Source: Eubacteriaceae bacterium (GTDB lineage: Bacteria > Bacillota > Clostridia > Eubacteriales > Anaerofustaceae). From it: a stretch of 64,000 bases of DNA. Location of the stretch: the NCBI GenBank assembly GCA_017551505.1, contig JAFZLL010000028.1, positions 1-64,000 on the forward strand, in the 5' to 3' direction. Both the position numbers and the translations under genes were made by a program. The stretch's first letter is position 1. The number at the start of each line of letters is the position of its first letter. This document shows positions 24,112 through 34,400 of this stretch, piece after piece. The notes below the pieces were generated by a model. The model ran no database searches. It worked only from the letters and a program-made list of their open reading frames with translations, and had not been told where the DNA came from.

Positions 24112-24942
24112 ATGGGTATTAAAGTATATAAACCGACCTCTCCCGGTATGAGAGGAATGACAGGCCCCACCTTCGAAGAGATCACCAAGGGCACTCCTGA
24201 AAAGTCCCTGCTCTCCAAAAAAAGCAAAAAAGGCGGGCGAAACAATAACGGCCGCATCACGGTGCGCCACAGAGGCGGCGGAGAAAAGCGCAAGTACAGA
24301 GTCATAGACTTCAAGCGCAATAAGGATGGGATCCCCGCCACCGTCAAGGCGATCGAATACGATCCAAACAGGAACGCCTTCATCGCACTGCTCTTCTACG
24401 CCGACGGCGAGAAGCGCTACATCCTGGCCCCTCTCGGGCTCAAGGTGGGCGATAAGGTCATGAGCGGCCCGGAGGCCGACATCAGGCTGGGCAATGCCCT
24501 TCCTATGGAAAACATCCCGATGGGCACAGTGCTCCACGCCATTGAGATGAAGGCCGGCAAAGGTGCGCAGATGGCCCGCAGCGCGGGAACATACGTGCAG
24601 CTGATGGCCAAGGAGGGCAACTACGTAACGCTGAGACTTCCTTCCGGCGAAATGAGGATGGTGCGCAAGGAATGCCGCGCAACCATCGGCCAGGTCGGAA
24701 ACCTGGATCACGCGAACTACAACAGAGGCAAGGCCGGAAAGATCCGCCATCTCGGCATCCGTCCGCATGTAAGAGGAAGCGCGATGAACCCGATAGACCA
24801 CCCGCACGGAGGTGGCGAGGGTAAAGCTCCTGTTGGACATCCCGGACCGATGACCCCCTGGGGCAAGCCGGCGCTGGGATACAAGACCAGGAAGAAGAAC
24901 AAGCCTTCAGATAAATACATTGTCAGGAGAAGGGGTAAGTAA
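24112..24942 (+). CDS. rplB: 50S ribosomal protein L2
   Basis: The 276-residue L2 is needed for subunit association and peptidyl transfer. Both the N-terminal [11 protein letters not shown] and the C-terminal signature containing the invariant His ([18 protein letters not shown]) are present, with the basic C-terminal [13 protein letters not shown] tail. Length is normal. It lies between rplW and rpsS with short gaps. Confidence 0.98.
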   Translation: MGIKVYKPTSPGMRGMTGPTFEEITKGTPEKSLLSKKSKKGGRNNNGRITVRHRGGGEKRKYRVIDFKRNKDGIPATVKAIEYDPNRNAFIALLFYADGEKRYILAPLGLKVGDKVMSGPEADIRLGNALPMENIPMGTVLHAIEMKAGKGAQMARSAGTYVQLMAKEGNYVTLRLPSGEMRMVRKECRATIGQVGNLDHANYNRGKAGKIRHLGIRPHVRGSAMNPIDHPHGGGEGKAPVGHPGPMTPWGKPALGYKTRKKNKPSDKYIVRRRGK

Positions 24943-24944
24943 GC

Positions 24945-25223
24945 ATGAGCAGATCAACAAAGAAAGGCCCTTATGTAGATGAAAGGCTCCTCAAACGCAT
25001 CGAGGAGATGAACAATACAAATACGAAGAGCATCATCAAGACCTGGTCCCGTGACTGCACCATCTTCCCGCAGTTCGTCGGACACACCATAGCTGTCCAC
25101 GACGGAAGAAAGCATGTCCCCGTATACGTAACCGAAGACATGGTCGGTCACAGGCTCGGAGAATTCGCCCCGACCAGGACCTTCAGAGGCCATGCCGGCG
25201 ATAAGAAAACCAGGGTGTCTTAG
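24945..25223 (+). CDS. rpsS: 30S ribosomal protein S19
   Basis: The 92-residue S19 forms part of the 30S head. [55 protein letters not shown] and [12 protein letters not shown] are the standard blocks. The start lies two bases after the rplB stop. Confidence 0.98.
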   Translation: MSRSTKKGPYVDERLLKRIEEMNNTNTKSIIKTWSRDCTIFPQFVGHTIAVHDGRKHVPVYVTEDMVGHRLGEFAPTRTFRGHAGDKKTRVS

Positions 25224-25231
25224 GAGAAGAT

Positions 25232-25573
25232 ATGGAAACTGTAGCAAAAGCAACTGCAAAATACATACGTGTGCCTGCACTCAAAGCGGCAAGAGTAGCT
25301 GATCTCATCCGCGGCAAGAACCTGGATGTGGCTCTGGCTATCCTGAAGTTCACCGGGAATAAAGCGGCGAAGGAATTCGAGAAGGTCGTGAAGAGCGCGG
25401 CTGCAAACGCCACCAACAACCATTCGATGAACGAAAGCAAGCTGTATGTCAGCGAAGCGTTCGCGAATCAGGGACCGACGCTCAAGCGCATGAAGGCCCG
25501 CTCTCATGGGCAGGGCACCATCATCCTCAAGAGAAGCAGCCATCTGAGCGTAACGCTCAAGGAAAGAGCATAG
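25232..25573 (+). CDS. rplV: 50S ribosomal protein L22
   Basis: The 113-residue L22 contacts all 23S domains; its hairpin lines the exit tunnel. [21 protein letters not shown] opens the fold and the hairpin region [24 protein letters not shown] is intact, so no macrolide-resistance insertion is present. The C-terminal VTLKERA is somewhat short but usual for clostridia. Confidence 0.97.
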   Translation: METVAKATAKYIRVPALKAARVADLIRGKNLDVALAILKFTGNKAAKEFEKVVKSAAANATNNHSMNESKLYVSEAFANQGPTLKRMKARSHGQGTIILKRSSHLSVTLKERA

Positions 25574-25587
25574 GGGGGAGTAAGAGA

Positions 25588-26256
25588 ATGGGTCATAAAG
25601 TTAATCCCAACGGACTGAGAGTCGGAGTTATCAGGGACTGGTCGTCCAGATGGTTTTCCAAGGACAAAGGGTTCTCCGATTATCTGGTAGAAGATCAGAA
25701 GATCCGCAAGTATATCAAGAAAACCCAGTATTCCACAGGGATCTCACGCATAGATATCGAACGCAGCGGCAATAAGGTCGTGCTGTTCATCTACTCCGGC
25801 AAGCCCGGACGTATAATCGGAAGAAGCGGCGCAGGAGTCGAGGCGATGCGCAAAGAGATCCAGAAGATGACCGGCAAGCAGATAGCCATCAACATCATGG
25901 AAGTCAAGAATGTGGACACTGACGCACAGCTCGTCGCCGAGAACATCGCCGGACAGCTGGAAAAGAGGAGCGCCTACAGGAGAGCCATGAAGCAGGCTAT
26001 AAACAGGGCCAGAAGAAGCGGAGTCGACGGCATCAAGGTCAGGTGCAGCGGACGCCTTAACGGCGCCGAGATCGCCAGATCCGAAGCATATGCCGAGGGC
26101 AGCGTTCCCCTGCAGACTTTGAGAGCGGATATCCAGTACGGGTTTGCTGAAGCCGACACCACCTACGGCAAGATCGGCATCAAGGTCTGGATCAACAACG
26201 GCGAGGTTCTGCCGTCAAAGAAAACGCAGCCCCAGGCCGCAGGACAGGCAAAGTAG
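25588..26256 (+). CDS. rpsC: 30S ribosomal protein S3
   Basis: The 222-residue S3 has an N-terminal KH domain ([26 protein letters not shown], with the GxxG loop) and a C-terminal domain with [24 protein letters not shown]. It guides mRNA entry and contributes to the ribosomal helicase activity. Length and order are standard. Confidence 0.98.
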   Translation: MGHKVNPNGLRVGVIRDWSSRWFSKDKGFSDYLVEDQKIRKYIKKTQYSTGISRIDIERSGNKVVLFIYSGKPGRIIGRSGAGVEAMRKEIQKMTGKQIAINIMEVKNVDTDAQLVAENIAGQLEKRSAYRRAMKQAINRARRSGVDGIKVRCSGRLNGAEIARSEAYAEGSVPLQTLRADIQYGFAEADTTYGKIGIKVWINNGEVLPSKKTQPQAAGQAK

Positions 26257-26276
26257 TGCTTTAGGAGGAATTCGAT

Positions 26277-26702
26277 ATGTTGATGCCTAAAAGAGTTAAA
26301 TACAGAAGAGTTCACCGCGGACGCATGAAGGGCAAAGCCCTGAGAGGCAATACGGTAACTTACGGTGATTTCGGGCTTATGGCCCTCGAGCCTGGATGGA
26401 TCAAGTCCAATCAGATAGAGGCTGCCCGTGTCGCCATCAACAGATATATAAGAAGAGGCGGAAAGGTCTGGATCAAGATATTCCCGGACAAGCCTATCAC
26501 CAAGAAGCCTGCCGAGACCCGAATGGGATCCGGAAAGGGCTCACCCGAATACTGGGTGGCAGTTGTCAAGCCGGGGAAGGTCCTCTTCGAAATAGCAGGC
26601 GTAGACAGGGCAGTGGCTAAGGAAGCCCTGAGGCTCGCCTCAAACAAGCTGCCCATAGCGGTCAAGTTTGTCGAAAAAGAGAATACAGGCGGTGAAGCGT
26701 AA
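26277..26702 (+). CDS. rplP: 50S ribosomal protein L16
   Basis: The 141-residue L16 organises the A-site tRNA region of the 50S subunit. It opens [19 protein letters not shown] and shows [32 protein letters not shown] and [18 protein letters not shown]. The first Met at 26277 is used because MLMPKR is the typical start; AGGAGG precedes it. The stop overlaps rpmC as TAATG. Confidence 0.98.
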   Translation: MLMPKRVKYRRVHRGRMKGKALRGNTVTYGDFGLMALEPGWIKSNQIEAARVAINRYIRRGGKVWIKIFPDKPITKKPAETRMGSGKGSPEYWVAVVKPGKVLFEIAGVDRAVAKEALRLASNKLPIAVKFVEKENTGGEA

Positions 26703-26893
26703 TGAAGGCCAGCGAATTAAGAAACAAGACAGATGACGAGCTGAACAAGCAGCTCGCTGATCTAAAGGAAGAATTGTTCAACCTTCGTTTCCAGCACGCC
26801 ACGGGGCAGCTGGATAACCCGATGCATCTGAAGCAGGTCAAGCGTGATTATGCCAGGGTCAAGACGATACTTCGCGAAAGGAAGGATGCATGA
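26702..26893 (+). CDS. rpmC: 50S ribosomal protein L29
   Basis: The 63-residue two-helix L29 lies at the tunnel exit. The [23 protein letters not shown] motif is diagnostic. Starts overlap rplP by one base and the stop overlaps the next gene's possible upstream ATG. Confidence 0.97.
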   Translation: MKASELRNKTDDELNKQLADLKEELFNLRFQHATGQLDNPMHLKQVKRDYARVKTILRERKDA

Positions 26894-27147
26894 TGGAAAG
26901 AGCACAGAGAAAAGTGAGACAGGGAAAAGTCGTTTCCGCAAAATGCAATAAAACGATAGTCGTCGCCGCCGAGACCTTCACGAAGGACCCCCTTTACGGA
27001 AAACGCCGTAAGTCGACGAAGAAATATTTCGCCCATGATGAAGAGAACGTCTGCGAAGTGGGCGATACTGTAAAGATCATGGAGACCAGGCCTTTGTCAA
27101 AGACAAAGAGATGGAGACTGGTCGAGATAGTAGAGAAAGCTAAGTAA
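26893..27147 (+). CDS. rpsQ: 30S ribosomal protein S17
   Basis: The 84-residue S17 is an OB-fold primary 16S-binding protein. [23 protein letters not shown] and the [20 protein letters not shown] ending are typical. Two adjacent ATG codons exist (26890 and 26893); the second has AAGGA at the better six-base spacing and gives the usual MER start. Confidence 0.97.
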   Translation: MERAQRKVRQGKVVSAKCNKTIVVAAETFTKDPLYGKRRKSTKKYFAHDEENVCEVGDTVKIMETRPLSKTKRWRLVEIVEKAK

Positions 27148-27165
27148 GCAGGGAGGCAGAAGAAA

Positions 27166-27534
27166 ATGATACAAGCTGAATCTCGTCTGAGAGTTGCAGA
27201 CAACACAGGCGCTAAAGAGCTTCTCTGCATCAAGGTGCTGGGAGGAACAAAGCGCAGATACGCCAGCGTGGGTGATGTTATCATCTGCTCTGTGAAAAGT
27301 GCTTCCCCGAACGGAACCGTCAAAGCCGGCGACGTTGTAAGGGCCGTGATCGTCAGAACGGTCAACCGCCTGAAGAGACCCGACGGCAGCTATATAAGGT
27401 TCGACCAGAACGCGGCTGTCATCATCGACTCATCCGGGCAGCCCAGGGGCACCCGTATCTTCGGGCCTGTCGCCAGGGAGCTCAGAGACAAACAGTATAT
27501 GAAGATCGTCTCGCTGGCACCGGAAGTCTTGTAG
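27166..27534 (+). CDS. rplN: 50S ribosomal protein L14
   Basis: The 122-residue L14 forms an intersubunit bridge. [27 protein letters not shown] starts the chain, and [26 protein letters not shown] and [15 protein letters not shown] complete the expected pattern. It begins the spc-type part of the operon without a visible separate promoter. Confidence 0.98.
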   Translation: MIQAESRLRVADNTGAKELLCIKVLGGTKRRYASVGDVIICSVKSASPNGTVKAGDVVRAVIVRTVNRLKRPDGSYIRFDQNAAVIIDSSGQPRGTRIFGPVARELRDKQYMKIVSLAPEVL

Positions 27535-27545
27535 GAGGTATCGAT

Positions 27546-27869
27546 ATGCGTGTAAAAACTGGAGATACAGTAGTAGTGATTTCGGGGGCAGCAGATAAAG
27601 ACAAGGGCGCCAAGGGCAAAGTCCTCAAGGTGCTTCCGAAGAAGAACAGAGTCATTGTTGAAGGCGTGAATATGATCAAGAAAGCCCTCAGGGCGCAGGG
27701 GGGCAACACGCAGAGCGGCATCATCGAACAGGAAGGTACCATAGACGCTTCCAATGTGATGCTTTACTGCGAGAAATGTCAGAAAGGCGTGAGGACCGGC
27801 CATAAAGTCCTTAAAAACGGAAAGAAAGTCAGATACTGCAAAAAATGCGGCGAGACTTTTGACGAATAG
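27546..27869 (+). CDS. rplX: 50S ribosomal protein L24 with C-terminal zinc ribbon
   Basis: The 107-residue L24 initiates 50S assembly. The KOW motif DTVVVISGAADKDKGAKGKVLKVL is at residues 7-30. Two CxxC pairs (CEKCQKG and CKKCGETF) at about 77-80 and 97-100 form a zinc ribbon seen in many clostridial L24 proteins. The acidic TFDE ends it. Confidence 0.97.
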   Translation: MRVKTGDTVVVISGAADKDKGAKGKVLKVLPKKNRVIVEGVNMIKKALRAQGGNTQSGIIEQEGTIDASNVMLYCEKCQKGVRTGHKVLKNGKKVRYCKKCGETFDE

Positions 27870-27879
27870 GAGCTAAGGC

Positions 27880-28425
27880 ATGACAGCGAGAATCAAAGAA
27901 TTATATGATGAAAAAGCAGTGCCGGCTCTCAAGGAGAAGTTCGGCTACAAGAACGTGATGCAGATACCGAAGCTCGACAAGATCGTGCTCAACATGCGTT
28001 TCGGTGACGTTAAAGACAACACCAAAGCCATGGAAAGCGCCGTCTCTGAGCTGACAACCATCGCAGGGCAGAAGCCGCTCGTTATAAAGGCGAGGAAGTC
28101 GGTATCCAACTTCAAACTCAGAAAAGGCATGGACATCGCGGCCAAAGTGACTTTAAGGCACGATAGGATGTATGATTTCGCCGACAGGCTCATCAATATC
28201 GCCATCCCCCGTATCAGGGACTTCCGCGGAGTTCCATCCTCTTCCTTTGACGGGCGCGGAAACTACGCGCTCGGCCTTAAGGAACAGTTGGTGTTCCCCG
28301 AGATCGAATACGACAAGATCGAGAAGATCCGCGGACTGGACATTGTCTTCGTCACCACGGCGAAGACGGACGAGGAAGCATACGAGCTTTTAAGCCAGCT
28401 CGGGATGCCGTTCGAGAGGGCATAA
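27880..28425 (+). CDS. rplE: 50S ribosomal protein L5
   Basis: The 181-residue L5 binds 5S rRNA and contacts the P-site t[39 protein letters not shown] and [28 protein letters not shown] are the conserved blocks, and [20 protein letters not shown] ends the chain. Confidence 0.98.
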   Translation: MTARIKELYDEKAVPALKEKFGYKNVMQIPKLDKIVLNMRFGDVKDNTKAMESAVSELTTIAGQKPLVIKARKSVSNFKLRKGMDIAAKVTLRHDRMYDFADRLINIAIPRIRDFRGVPSSSFDGRGNYALGLKEQLVFPEIEYDKIEKIRGLDIVFVTTAKTDEEAYELLSQLGMPFERA

Positions 28426-28436
28426 AGGAGGACATT

Positions 28437-28622
28437 ATGGCAAAAAAATCAATGATATCCAAGCAGGAGCGCGAGCCCAAGTTCTCCACGAGAGCCTACA
28501 CCCGCTGCCGTATCTGCGGACGCCCCCATGCCTATCTCAGGAAATTCGGACTCTGCAGAATATGCTTCAGGGAGCTTGCTTACAAAGGCGAGATACCCGG
28601 GGTCAAGAAAGCCAGCTGGTAA
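28437..28622 (+). CDS. rpsN: 30S ribosomal protein S14, zinc-binding short form
   Basis: This 61-residue S14 is the short Zn-dependent form (often rpsZ), with CRICGRP and CRICFREL giving the C-x2-C-x12-C-x2-C site. It belongs to the 30S head. A Zn-free paralogue would be about 89 residues and is not in the window. Confidence 0.98.
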   Translation: MAKKSMISKQEREPKFSTRAYTRCRICGRPHAYLRKFGLCRICFRELAYKGEIPGVKKASW

Positions 28623-28646
28623 TAAGGAAGAAGGAGATAAAGAGCT

Positions 28647-29045
28647 ATGTCAATGACAGATCCCATTGCGGATATGCTGACCAGAATAAGGAATGCAAAT
28701 AAGGCAAAGCATCCCACCGTCATGATCCCTGCTTCCACCATGAAGAAATCGATCGCACAGATCCTTCTGGAAGAAGGATATATCAGTGACTACAAGGTCA
28801 CCGAAGACGATAAGCAGGGGATGATCGAGGTCACCATGAAATATGACGAAGATAACAATCGTGTTATCTCCGGTCTCAAGAGAGTAAGCAAACCGGGACT
28901 GCGCGTGTACGCAGGCAAGGACGAAGTGCCCAAGGTTATGAACGGGCTCGGAGTCGTGATCATGTCCACGAGCAAGGGCATTATGACTGACAGAAACGCC
29001 CGCAAGAATCACATCGGCGGGGAGGTAATCTGCTACGTCTGGTAG
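28647..29045 (+). CDS. rpsH: 30S ribosomal protein S8
   Basis: The 132-residue S8 is a primary 16S-binding protein and, in E. coli, the repressor of the spc operon. [19 protein letters not shown] at the N-terminus and [33 protein letters not shown] at the end are standard. MSMTDP is kept as the start because GGAG lies upstream at an acceptable distance; Met-Thr-Asp two codons later is the alternative. Confidence 0.98.
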   Translation: MSMTDPIADMLTRIRNANKAKHPTVMIPASTMKKSIAQILLEEGYISDYKVTEDDKQGMIEVTMKYDEDNNRVISGLKRVSKPGLRVYAGKDEVPKVMNGLGVVIMSTSKGIMTDRNARKNHIGGEVICYVW

Positions 29046-29062
29046 CAGATATAGGAGGCAAC

Positions 29063-29602
29063 ATGTCAAGAATAGGTAAAGCGCCGATCAATGTCCCTCA
29101 GGGAGTTGAAGTAAAGGTCTCTGACGGAGTCGTCACCGTCAAGGGCCCCAAGGGCGAACTTAAAAGAAAGATCAGCGACAACATGAAGTTGGAAGAAAAG
29201 GACGGTGTCCTCACCGTTTCCCCGATCAAAGAGGAGACGCGTAAGGACAGCGCCATGCACGGCCTCACCAGAAAACTCATCTACAACATGGTTGAAGGCG
29301 TAAGCAACGGCTTCTCCAAAGATCTGGAGATAGTCGGAGTCGGCTACAGGGCCGACAAACAGGGAGACAACCTTGTGCTCAGCCTCGGATTTTCCCATCA
29401 GGTTACAATGCCCGATCCCGAAGGTGTAACCACCACAGTCGAAGGACAGACCAAGATAAAGGTCTCCGGTATAGACAGGGAAGCAGTAGGACAGCACGCA
29501 GCCAATATCAAGCGCCTCAGGCCGCCTGAGCCATACAAGGGCAAAGGCATCCGCTACGCCGGCGAGTACGTGCGTATCAAGGAAGGCAAGACAGGAAAGT
29601 AG
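29063..29602 (+). CDS. rplF: 50S ribosomal protein L6
   Basis: The 179-residue L6 lies near the factor-binding site. SRIGKAPINVPQGVEVKV and the C-terminal RRPPEPYKGKGIRY-type stretch (here LRPPEPYKGKGIRYAGE) with KEGKTGK end are typical. AGGAGG precedes the start. Confidence 0.98.
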   Translation: MSRIGKAPINVPQGVEVKVSDGVVTVKGPKGELKRKISDNMKLEEKDGVLTVSPIKEETRKDSAMHGLTRKLIYNMVEGVSNGFSKDLEIVGVGYRADKQGDNLVLSLGFSHQVTMPDPEGVTTTVEGQTKIKVSGIDREAVGQHAANIKRLRPPEPYKGKGIRYAGEYVRIKEGKTGK

Positions 29603-29619
29603 AGAGGAGTGTAGGATAA

Positions 29620-29982
29620 ATGGTCAGTAAGCCTTTGAAGAACAAAAACAGACAGAAAAGACACCAGAGGATCAGAAATACCATCAACGGCACTCCGGAT
29701 ATTCCGCGCCTGAGCGTGTTCCGCTCCAACAGGTACATTTACGCCCAGATCATCGACGATACCGTCGGAAAGACTCTGGTTTCATCCAGCTCCAAAGTGC
29801 TCGCAGGAGAACTCAAGAGCACTTCTTCAATCGAAGCAAGCAAGGCTGTTGGCAAGGACATCGCAGCCAAGGCTCAGGAAGCCGGGATTAAGACCGTGGT
29901 CTTTGACAGGGGCGGTTACATTTATCACGGCAGAGTCAAGGAATTGGCCGAAGCCGCCCGCGAAGCCGGGCTGGAGTTTTAA
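29620..29982 (+). CDS. rplR: 50S ribosomal protein L18
   Basis: The 120-residue L18 binds 5S rRNA. Basic N-terminus [39 protein letters not shown] and the [25 protein letters not shown] ending are diagnostic. Confidence 0.98.
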   Translation: MVSKPLKNKNRQKRHQRIRNTINGTPDIPRLSVFRSNRYIYAQIIDDTVGKTLVSSSSKVLAGELKSTSSIEASKAVGKDIAAKAQEAGIKTVVFDRGGYIYHGRVKELAEAAREAGLEF

Positions 29983-30000
29983 GGAGGGCGCGTTAAGAGA

Positions 30001-30519
30001 ATGGATAATAAAAATCAGAGAACACAACCCGCTGTTGAAGAAAAAGAATTCACGGAAAAGGTCATTCAGATAAACCGTGTTGCCAAGACTGTTAAAGGCG
30101 GCCGCAATATGCGTTTCTCCTGCCTGTGCGTTGTCGGAGATGGCAAGGGCAGAGTAGGCGTCGGAATGGGGAAGGCCATCGAGATTCCCGAAGCCATCAG
30201 GAAAGGCGTTGCGGATGCTCATAAGAATCTGGTAAAGGTAGCCATTTCCGGAACTACCATCCCTCATGAGGTCATCGGCGTTTTCGGAGCCGGAAAGGTG
30301 AAGATCATGCCCGCCCCGAAAGGGACCGGAGTCATTGCCGGTGCCAGCGCTAGAGCCGTACTCGAAGCGGCAGGTATCCAGGACATACGCTGCAAGTCCC
30401 TGGGTTCCGACAGGGCAGTGAACGTCGTTAAAGCAACACTGGAAGGACTTAAGAGCCTTTGCAGCCCCGAGATGGTAGCCAAGAAACGCGGAAAGACCGT
30501 GGAGGAGATCCTAGGCTAA
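30001..30519 (+). CDS. rpsE: 30S ribosomal protein S5
   Basis: The 172-residue S5 is needed for decoding accuracy and mRNA helicase function. [30 protein letters not shown] and [27 protein letters not shown] are present. Spectinomycin-contact loop residues near VAKTVKGG look wild type. Confidence 0.98.
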   Translation: MDNKNQRTQPAVEEKEFTEKVIQINRVAKTVKGGRNMRFSCLCVVGDGKGRVGVGMGKAIEIPEAIRKGVADAHKNLVKVAISGTTIPHEVIGVFGAGKVKIMPAPKGTGVIAGASARAVLEAAGIQDIRCKSLGSDRAVNVVKATLEGLKSLCSPEMVAKKRGKTVEEILG

Positions 30520-30532
30520 GGAGAAGACTAAC

Positions 30533-30718
30533 ATGGAAGAAAAGAAACTTAAGATCACATTGGTCAAGAGCCTGATCACCAGGATCCCGGCCCATCGCAA
30601 GATAGTACATGCGCTCGGCATCAAGAAGATCGGCGAATCCGTCATCATGCCCGACACCCCCGCGACAAGGGGTATCCTCAATAAGGTCGGCTTTTTGATG
30701 AAGGTGGAAGAGTTATAA
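30533..30718 (+). CDS. rpmD: 50S ribosomal protein L30
   Basis: This 61-residue L30 has the expected KITLVKSLITRIPAHRKIVHALGIKKI start, which follows GGAGAAG. It lies directly between rpsE and rplO. Confidence 0.97.
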   Translation: MEEKKLKITLVKSLITRIPAHRKIVHALGIKKIGESVIMPDTPATRGILNKVGFLMKVEEL

Positions 30719-30730
30719 GGAGGATAGAGA

Positions 30731-31174
30731 ATGAAACTGCATAATCTGCATGCTCCTGAGGGAAGCACCAGAAAACCTGTCCGCAAAGGCCGCGGCACCG
30801 CGTCCGGACAGGGCAAGACAGCAGGCAGAGGACAGAAAGGCCAGAATTCGCGTTCAGGCGGCGGGGTCCGCATGGGATTTGAAGGCGGCCAGATGCCTCT
30901 GACGAGGCGCGTTCCTATGAGAGGATTCTCCAATTACCGCTTCAAGAAGCTGGTCGCCAGAGTGGACCTCGAAAAGTTGAACGTGTTTGACAACGGCACG
31001 GTTATCACTGTGGACGTTTTAAGAGATAAAGGAATAATCAAGAACAATTTCGATATAGTAAAGGTGCTCTGCAACGGCGAGATATCCAAAGCCGTTACAT
31101 TAAAAGGAGTATCCGTATCCAAGGCCGCGGCTGAGAAGATTGCCGCTGCTGGTGGAAAAGTAGAGGAAGAGTAA
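30731..31174 (+). CDS. rplO: 50S ribosomal protein L15
   Basis: The 147-residue L15 is a late-assembly protein. MKLHNLHAPEGSTRKPVRKGRGTASGQGKTAGRGQKGQ is the basic Gly-rich N-terminal extension, followed by GGQMPLTRRVPMRGF. The stop overlaps secY as TAATG. Confidence 0.98.
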   Translation: MKLHNLHAPEGSTRKPVRKGRGTASGQGKTAGRGQKGQNSRSGGGVRMGFEGGQMPLTRRVPMRGFSNYRFKKLVARVDLEKLNVFDNGTVITVDVLRDKGIIKNNFDIVKVLCNGEISKAVTLKGVSVSKAAAEKIAAAGGKVEEE

Positions 31175-32433
31175 TGATAGAGACACTCAAAAGCGCATGG
31201 AAAACACCGGATATTCGCAAGAAGATCCTCTATACGCTGATGATGTTGGGTATATTCAGGCTGGGTAGCCATATCATGGTGCCGTTCATCGACAGATCGA
31301 TGCTTGCTAACTACATCAGCTCGAACAGCATGATGGGCTTGTTCAATATCATCTCCGGAGACAACCTGAAGAACTTCTCGATATTCGCCATGGGCATCAC
31401 GCCCTATATCAACGCTTCGATCATCATGAACCTGCTGACCATCGCCATTCCCGGTCTCGAGAACCTGGCGAAGGAAGGCGGAGAAGAGGGCAAGCGCAAG
31501 ATATCCCGCTACACCCGTTATACGGCGATAGGTCTGGCTGTAATGCAGTCCCTGGGAACCACGCTGACCATATCCGGATTGCTTACGGATAAATCCTGGT
31601 ACATCGTAGCTCTTGTCACTGCGGTCATCACAGCAGGAACGGCTTTCATCATCTGGATGAGCGAAGCCATGACGGAAAAAGGCATCGGGAACGGGACCAG
31701 CTTGCTTATCTTCATCGGTATCGTGAGCTCGCTTCCGGGCGCTATCCGGACTATCATCGACGGAATAGCAGGCAAGACCTTCCCAATCTGGATGCTTCCT
31801 GTCATCGCCGTTTTCATGCTGGTTACCATCATGGGTGTTATAGAAGTCGAGGAAGGACAGAGAAGGATCCCCGTACAGTACTCCAAGAGGGTCAGGGGCC
31901 GCAACATGATGGGAGGACAGAATTCCTACATCACGATGAAGGTGAATCAGAGCGGGGTCATCCCCGTAATCTTCGCTTCAGTCATTACGATGTTCCCGAA
32001 TACGCTGGCTTCCTTCTTCCCAAATTCGACATTTCTCACCAAGGTGGCGAATTTCATGGCCTGGGGAACGTGGTTCACGACTATCGTATATGTGCTGCTA
32101 ATCATCGCTTTCTCGTATTTCTATACAGCGATTACCTTCAATCCGGTCGATATCGCGAAAAATATCCAGGATTACGGAGGAGCAATACCCGGGATAAGGA
32201 CAGGAAGACCCACGGCAATGTATATCTCGAAGATATCCTCAAGACTGACGCTTTTCGGAGCGTTGTTCCTGATCATCATTGCCATAATCCCAATCATCGC
32301 CGGTAATGTGCTCAAGCTGAACCTGCAGTTCGGAGGGACCAGCTTGCTCATCGTCGTAGGTGTAGCTCTGGAGACAGTAAAAACTCTCGAGCAGATGCTC
32401 GTAATCAGAAACTACAAGGGATTCCTTAAATAG
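31174..32433 (+). CDS. secY: SecY protein translocase channel subunit
   Basis: The 419-residue, ten-helix SecY forms the protein-conducting pore in the cytoplasmic membrane. Visible: IRKKILYTLMMLGIFRLGSHI in the first helix region, GITPYINASIIM lining the lateral gate, GGQNSYITMKVNQSGVIPVIFA, and FNPVDIAKNIQDYGGAIPGIRTG. Coupled to rplO by a one-base overlap. Length is normal (about 420-440). Confidence 0.98.
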   Translation: MIETLKSAWKTPDIRKKILYTLMMLGIFRLGSHIMVPFIDRSMLANYISSNSMMGLFNIISGDNLKNFSIFAMGITPYINASIIMNLLTIAIPGLENLAKEGGEEGKRKISRYTRYTAIGLAVMQSLGTTLTISGLLTDKSWYIVALVTAVITAGTAFIIWMSEAMTEKGIGNGTSLLIFIGIVSSLPGAIRTIIDGIAGKTFPIWMLPVIAVFMLVTIMGVIEVEEGQRRIPVQYSKRVRGRNMMGGQNSYITMKVNQSGVIPVIFASVITMFPNTLASFFPNSTFLTKVANFMAWGTWFTTIVYVLLIIAFSYFYTAITFNPVDIAKNIQDYGGAIPGIRTGRPTAMYISKISSRLTLFGALFLIIIAIIPIIAGNVLKLNLQFGGTSLLIVVGVALETVKTLEQMLVIRNYKGFLK

Positions 32434-32444
32434 GGAGGAGATCA

Positions 32445-33083
32445 ATGAATATCATTTTACTCGGCCCTCCGGGAGCCGGAAAGGGTACGCAGGCCGCAAA
32501 GATCGTTGAGAAATACGGCGTCGTACATATTTCCACAGGCGACATTTTCCGCAAGAATATGGCAGAAGATACGCCCCTCGGAAAGAAAGCCAAGGAATAC
32601 ATCGAGAAAGGGCTCCTCGTTCCCGATGAGATCACCGTCAATATGGTGAAGGACAGACTCGCACAGCCGGACTGCAGCGCAGGCTATATGCTGGACGGGT
32701 TCCCGAGAACGATACCTCAGGCAGAGAGCCTGGAGGAAATGGGCCAGAAGATAGACTGTGCCCTCGATCTCGAGGTCGATTACTCAATGCTCATCGACCG
32801 CATCTCTGGCAGAAGGATGTGCCCCGATTGCGGAGCGAGCTATCACATCAAGAATTCACCTCCGGAAAAGGAAGGCATCTGCGACAAATGCGGAGCCAAG
32901 CTCTACCAGAGAGATGATGACAATGAGGAGACTGTCAAGAGCCGTCTTAAGGAATACGACGAGAAGACGCTCCCGCTCATCGAGTTCTACCAGAAGAAAG
33001 ATCTCCTGCTGAAGGTGGACGGAAACGGCACTATTGAGGAAACTACGGCCAACGTATACAATGCTCTCGACAGCTTCAAATAA
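32445..33083 (+). CDS. adk: Adenylate kinase, zinc-binding type
   Basis: The 212-residue enzyme balances AMP, ADP and ATP. GPPGAGKGTQAAKI is the P-loop (7-20), YMLDGFPRT near 82 binds AMP, and the LID domain has CPDCGASYH ... CDKCGAK, a four-Cys zinc site typical of Gram-positive bacteria. Located after secY as in most Firmicutes. Confidence 0.98.
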   Translation: MNIILLGPPGAGKGTQAAKIVEKYGVVHISTGDIFRKNMAEDTPLGKKAKEYIEKGLLVPDEITVNMVKDRLAQPDCSAGYMLDGFPRTIPQAESLEEMGQKIDCALDLEVDYSMLIDRISGRRMCPDCGASYHIKNSPPEKEGICDKCGAKLYQRDDDNEETVKSRLKEYDEKTLPLIEFYQKKDLLLKVDGNGTIEETTANVYNALDSFK

Positions 33084-33086
33084 ACT

Positions 33087-33839
33087 ATGATCCAGATCAA
33101 GTCCGACGAAGAAGTTGAAAAAATGGCCGAAGCAGGCCGTATCACCGCTCTGGGAATGCAGGCAGTAGCTGAAGCGATACGCCCCGGGGTCTCTACCTGG
33201 GAACTGGACAGGATTGCCAGACGGACCCTGACCAAACTCAAAGCACGTCCCGCATTCCTGAATTACGGAGGATTCCCGGGCAGCATCTGCGCCTCAAAAA
33301 ACAGCGTAGTGGTGCACGGCATTCCTTCCCGCAGAAATATCCTCAGGGAAGGCGATATCATATCGATAGATATAGGCGCCGTGTACGGAGGCTATGTAGG
33401 AGATATGGCCAGGACGTTCCCTGTAGGAGAAGTCTCCGAGGAGGCAAAGCGGTTGATCCGCGTCACTGAGGAAGCTTTCTGGAAAGGCATCGAATTCGCG
33501 AGAGTCGGATTCAGGCTGGGAGATTTATCCCATGCCATACAGGAGCATGCGGAAGCTTCGGGTTTCGGAGTTGTTCGGGATTACGTAGGCCATGGTATTG
33601 GAGAAGAGATGCACGAGGATCCGGCAGTTCCGAATTACGGTACACCGGGTCACGGGCTCAGATTTGAAAAAGGTCTGGTCATAGCCGTGGAGCCGATGAT
33701 AAATCTGGGCACTTGGGAAGTGACCACAGATGATGACGACGGTTGGACGGTCCGCACCGCTGACGGGAAGATTTCAGCTCATTATGAGAACACCATAGCG
33801 GTAACCGACGGCGACCCGAGAGTACTTACGATAATATGA
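33087..33839 (+). CDS. map: Methionine aminopeptidase, type I
   Basis: The 250-residue enzyme removes initiator Met. Metal ligands fit the pattern: ISIDIGAVYGGYVGDMARTF (two Asp), VGHGIGEEMHEDP (His), FEKGLVIAVEPMI (Glu) and the C-terminal SAHYENTIAV (Glu). No SH3-like N-terminal extension is present. It overlaps the next gene by four bases (ATGA). Confidence 0.97.
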   Translation: MIQIKSDEEVEKMAEAGRITALGMQAVAEAIRPGVSTWELDRIARRTLTKLKARPAFLNYGGFPGSICASKNSVVVHGIPSRRNILREGDIISIDIGAVYGGYVGDMARTFPVGEVSEEAKRLIRVTEEAFWKGIEFARVGFRLGDLSHAIQEHAEASGFGVVRDYVGHGIGEEMHEDPAVPNYGTPGHGLRFEKGLVIAVEPMINLGTWEVTTDDDDGWTVRTADGKISAHYENTIAVTDGDPRVLTII

Positions 33840-34144
33840 GCGTTTTAGACGACAGGCTTGCGCCGGGAAGCATAGCGATATCCAGGGCGGGCCGTGACAG
33901 GAATAAGACGTTCATCGTGCTGAGATTTGATGATACCTGCGCGTATCTGGCGGACGGAAAGCTCAGAAAGGCAGCAAAGCCAAAGAAAAAAAAGCTTATC
34001 CATCTGACAGTGACCAGTGCCAAGGCGGCGAAAACCTCCGAGGTGCTCGCACGCGGGATGCTGCCAGCCGATTCTCTTTTGGCTGAAGAGATCGCGCTGT
34101 ATGATTCTTTAAGGAAAAAGGGGGAATTAAGTGGCGAAAAGTAA
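33836..34144 (+). CDS. KOW-domain RNA-binding-like protein
   Basis: The 102-residue protein has an N-terminal KOW-like SH3 fold ([23 protein letters not shown]) with a Gly-x-x-Arg motif, then a basic [16 protein letters not shown] strand and helical tail. Similar small proteins lie between map and infA in many clostridia and are annotated as KOW/L14e-like RNA-binding proteins of unknown role. It overlaps both neighbours (ATGA with map; 14 bases with infA), which shows tight co-translation. Confidence 0.85.
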   Translation: MSVLDDRLAPGSIAISRAGRDRNKTFIVLRFDDTCAYLADGKLRKAAKPKKKKLIHLTVTSAKAAKTSEVLARGMLPADSLLAEEIALYDSLRKKGELSGEK

Positions 34145-34355
34145 TTATTTTGAGGTAACGGGCATCGTCAGGGAAGCTCTTCCGAACACCACATTCAAGG
34201 TCGTTCTCGATAACGGTCATGAAGTGTTGGCGCATATCTCGGGAAAACTGCGGATGCATTACATCAAAATATTGCCTGGGGACAAGGTGACGATGGAAAT
34301 ATCGGCATATGATCCGGGCAAAGGCAGAATAATCTGGCGCGAAAAAGGAAAGTAA
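34131..34355 (+). CDS. infA: Translation initiation factor IF-1
   Basis: The 74-residue OB-fold factor blocks the A site during initiation. [60 protein letters not shown] is a full match in pattern. It starts with GTG at 34131, inside the preceding gene, with AAGGGGG as ribosome site. Usual IF-1 is 71-75 residues. Confidence 0.97.
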   Translation: MAKSNYFEVTGIVREALPNTTFKVVLDNGHEVLAHISGKLRMHYIKILPGDKVTMEISAYDPGKGRIIWREKGK

Positions 34356-34400
34356 AATCATTATCAGAAGACGGCCTGCGGCCGGTTAAGGAGGAAAATA